From: JALEFZ01 sp039817415
Lineage (GTDB): Bacteria; Bacteroidota; Bacteroidia; J057
Assembly: GCA_039817415.1 (NCBI GenBank)
Contig: JBCBVV010000080.1
Coordinates: 1 to 17,332 of the forward strand
DNA: 17,332 nucleotides
Direction of reading: 5' to 3'
In this document: positions 16,275 through 17,332 of the stretch, piece after piece
How positions within the stretch are numbered: position 1 is the stretch's first letter
Layout of the letters: the number at the start of each line of letters is the position of its first letter
Translations under genes and position numbers: made by a program
Notes under the pieces: generated by a model
Seen by the model: only the letters and a program-made list of their open reading frames with translations
Told to the model about the DNA's origin: nothing
Databases searched by the model: none

Positions 16275-16353
16275 AAAAACATCTATGCTTTGACGAAATA
16301 ACTAATGTTGAAAGGTAAGGGAGGTTTGCGTGAAAAAATGCTCAGTGTAGACA
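16275..16353 (-). promoter_or_regulatory. 79-bp gap with weak Bacteroidota-type -7 candidate
   Basis: On the minus strand TACCTTTC at 16310-16317 matches TAnnTTTG except for the last base and lies about 36 bp before the giant gene's start. A clear -33 TTTG is not present, so co-transcription from the upstream gene is equally plausible. The start codon is preceded by AT-rich sequence without a Shine-Dalgarno motif, as is usual in Bacteroidota. Confidence 0.25.
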
Positions 16354-17067
16354 TCAACGGCCATTTGGGCCTCCAATAGGTGGTAATGCTCTAAGCAATA
16401 ATATAATGGTAGTGAGGACCCCGGCACCTGCTACCCCCATACCTGCATACTGGTAGGGAAGTGGGATTTTGCGGTCTACAATTACCCTAGGGCTAAATCT
16501 GTTAATACCAGATTTTTCAGTTCCAATGATTCGAATCCTGTAACCCTGGCTTGGTTTAATTCCTTCGGGAATTTCCCAGGTGTAGGTACCTTGGTTTCCA
16601 ATGTATCCCAATGTATCAACCAATTGGTCAAATCGATATAATTCTACTCTCAGGGAATCCATAGTGGAGTTCTCACCATACCAGCGAAATTCTACAGGTT
16701 TACCCTTTTTACTTCTTTTATTGTCCTTGGGGGTCAAAAAGGCAAACTGCGGAGTGGCCTTCACTTGAATGGCTATTTTTCCCCTGTAGCGACCCAATTC
16801 TTTGAGTGCATTCCAAGTAACTACGTGGTTACCGACGGCGATGTCTTCTCCGAAGTCTCCTCTGATTTCTTTTAACTCAAAAGCTCCTGTATCGGTAAGG
16901 GCATACAAACTGGTGGTGAATAAGCGACTGGTTACAGAGTCTTGGAGGATATATTCGATTTGGATTTCGTCATTTTCAATCGTTTTGGAATTCACCAAGA
17001 CGACAGATTGCGAAAATGAATAGCCAAATGCGAAAAATAGTAAGGTAAGGATAGTTCCTCTCATCAT
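16354..17067 (-). CDS. Exported, membrane-anchored protein with KRE9/KNH-like domain
   Basis: This gene encodes 237 residues. Residues 1-19 are a signal peptide (MMRGTILTLLFFAFGYSFS). Two adjacent ATG codons make the exact start uncertain by one residue. Residues 21-105 form a beta-rich domain with IRGDFGEDIAVGNHVVTWNA and YRGKIAIQVKA, a pattern seen in other Bacteroidota secreted proteins. Residues about 108-195 resemble the KRE9/KNH family (FLTPKDN, PVEFRWYG, VELYRFDQLVD, GTYTWEIPEGI, GYRIRI). Residues about 207-226 form one hydrophobic helix (YAGMGVAGAGVLTTIILLL), followed by the short tail RALPPIGGPNGR. The bulk would therefore lie outside the cytoplasm, anchored by its C-terminus. It is the first gene of the apparent cluster, 79 bp before the giant propeller gene, which suggests a partner or assembly role; that is inference. 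No catalytic motif is seen. Confidence 0.85.
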   Translation of the reverse strand: MMRGTILTLLFFAFGYSFSQSVVLVNSKTIENDEIQIEYILQDSVTSRLFTTSLYALTDTGAFELKEIRGDFGEDIAVGNHVVTWNALKELGRYRGKIAIQVKATPQFAFLTPKDNKRSKKGKPVEFRWYGENSTMDSLRVELYRFDQLVDTLGYIGNQGTYTWEIPEGIKPSQGYRIRIIGTEKSGINRFSPRVIVDRKIPLPYQYAGMGVAGAGVLTTIILLLRALPPIGGPNGR

Positions 17068-17332
17068 GAATTTGTCCGTTGATACCCGTTTCGGAGCGTT
17101 TTATTTGTGTTGATGCTGAATACAACTCGAAAACGATACTTCAACCCGTTGGGTGGTTTTGCCCGTCCAACTGCGTATTCTAACAGCTCTGATTTCCTGT
17201 GTAATTACAAGTTGGAAATTAGTACTGGGCTGAAAACCAGAAATATAGATCGAATACATTAAGAACGAAAGGGATTTTTTTCTATAGCTCAATCTCCTAA
17301 CATTAGGGAGTAACAAAGAGTAGAAAAAAATC
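17068..17332. other. Upstream region without a convincing gene
   Basis: This 265-bp stretch lies upstream of the KRE9-like gene and runs to the window edge. A 71-codon minus-strand frame at 17101-17316 has no recognisable domain or signal peptide and is likely chance. On the minus strand TACTCTTTG (17313-17321) resembles the Bacteroidota -7 element but with three instead of two intervening bases. ACCCGTTGGGT near 17144-17154 can form a small hairpin. The promoter of the cluster is probably here or just beyond the edge. Confidence 0.35.

Noticed and set aside
17101..17316. 71-codon minus-strand frame upstream of the KRE9-like gene
   Set aside because: It has no domain, signal peptide or membrane segment, and composition unlike the neighbouring genes. 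It is more likely promoter and leader sequence.

Overview
The window looks like part of a chromosome of a Bacteroidota bacterium, probably a free-living, Cytophagia-like one. The evidence is a C-terminal type IX secretion (T9SS) sorting domain, an N-terminal 'FTYQAAVRNP' domain typical of Bacteroidota surface proteins, start codons preceded by AT-rich rather than Shine-Dalgarno sequence, and very long secreted repeat proteins. The lineage is an inference from protein style; no rRNA or housekeeping marker is present.

Everything supported is on the minus strand, so the transcription order runs from high to low coordinates. (1) 17068-17332: upstream region with no convincing gene. (2) 16354-17067: a 237-residue exported protein with a KRE9/KNH-like beta-sandwich and a C-terminal membrane helix. 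(3) 16275-16353: 79-bp gap with a weak Bacteroidota-type promoter candidate. (4) 4020-16274: one uninterrupted 4084-residue secreted protein. By eye it contains seven seven-bladed FG-GAP/VCBS-type propellers (49 Asp-rich, calcium-type loops), each followed by a fibronectin-III-like domain, then an Ig-like region and a T9SS sorting domain. (5) 3751-4019: 269-bp gap unusually dense in inverted repeats. (6) 3750 down to the window edge at 1: a second giant secreted protein, with 1250 codons open and no stop. It is fibre-like, and its repeat modules become nearly identical toward the C-terminal side, with 444-bp tandem copies.

The three genes share orientation, are closely spaced and all have signal peptides, so they may form one surface-protein locus: a small membrane-anchored factor followed by two giant exterior proteins. 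A role in adhesion, cell-surface structure or sugar/calcium-dependent binding is inference; no catalytic domain is visible. No tRNA, rRNA, mobile element, CRISPR array or enzyme gene is seen. The most notable points are the 7x7 propeller layout, the expanding repeat array at the left edge, the structured intergenic region, and poly-C tracts within both giant genes.
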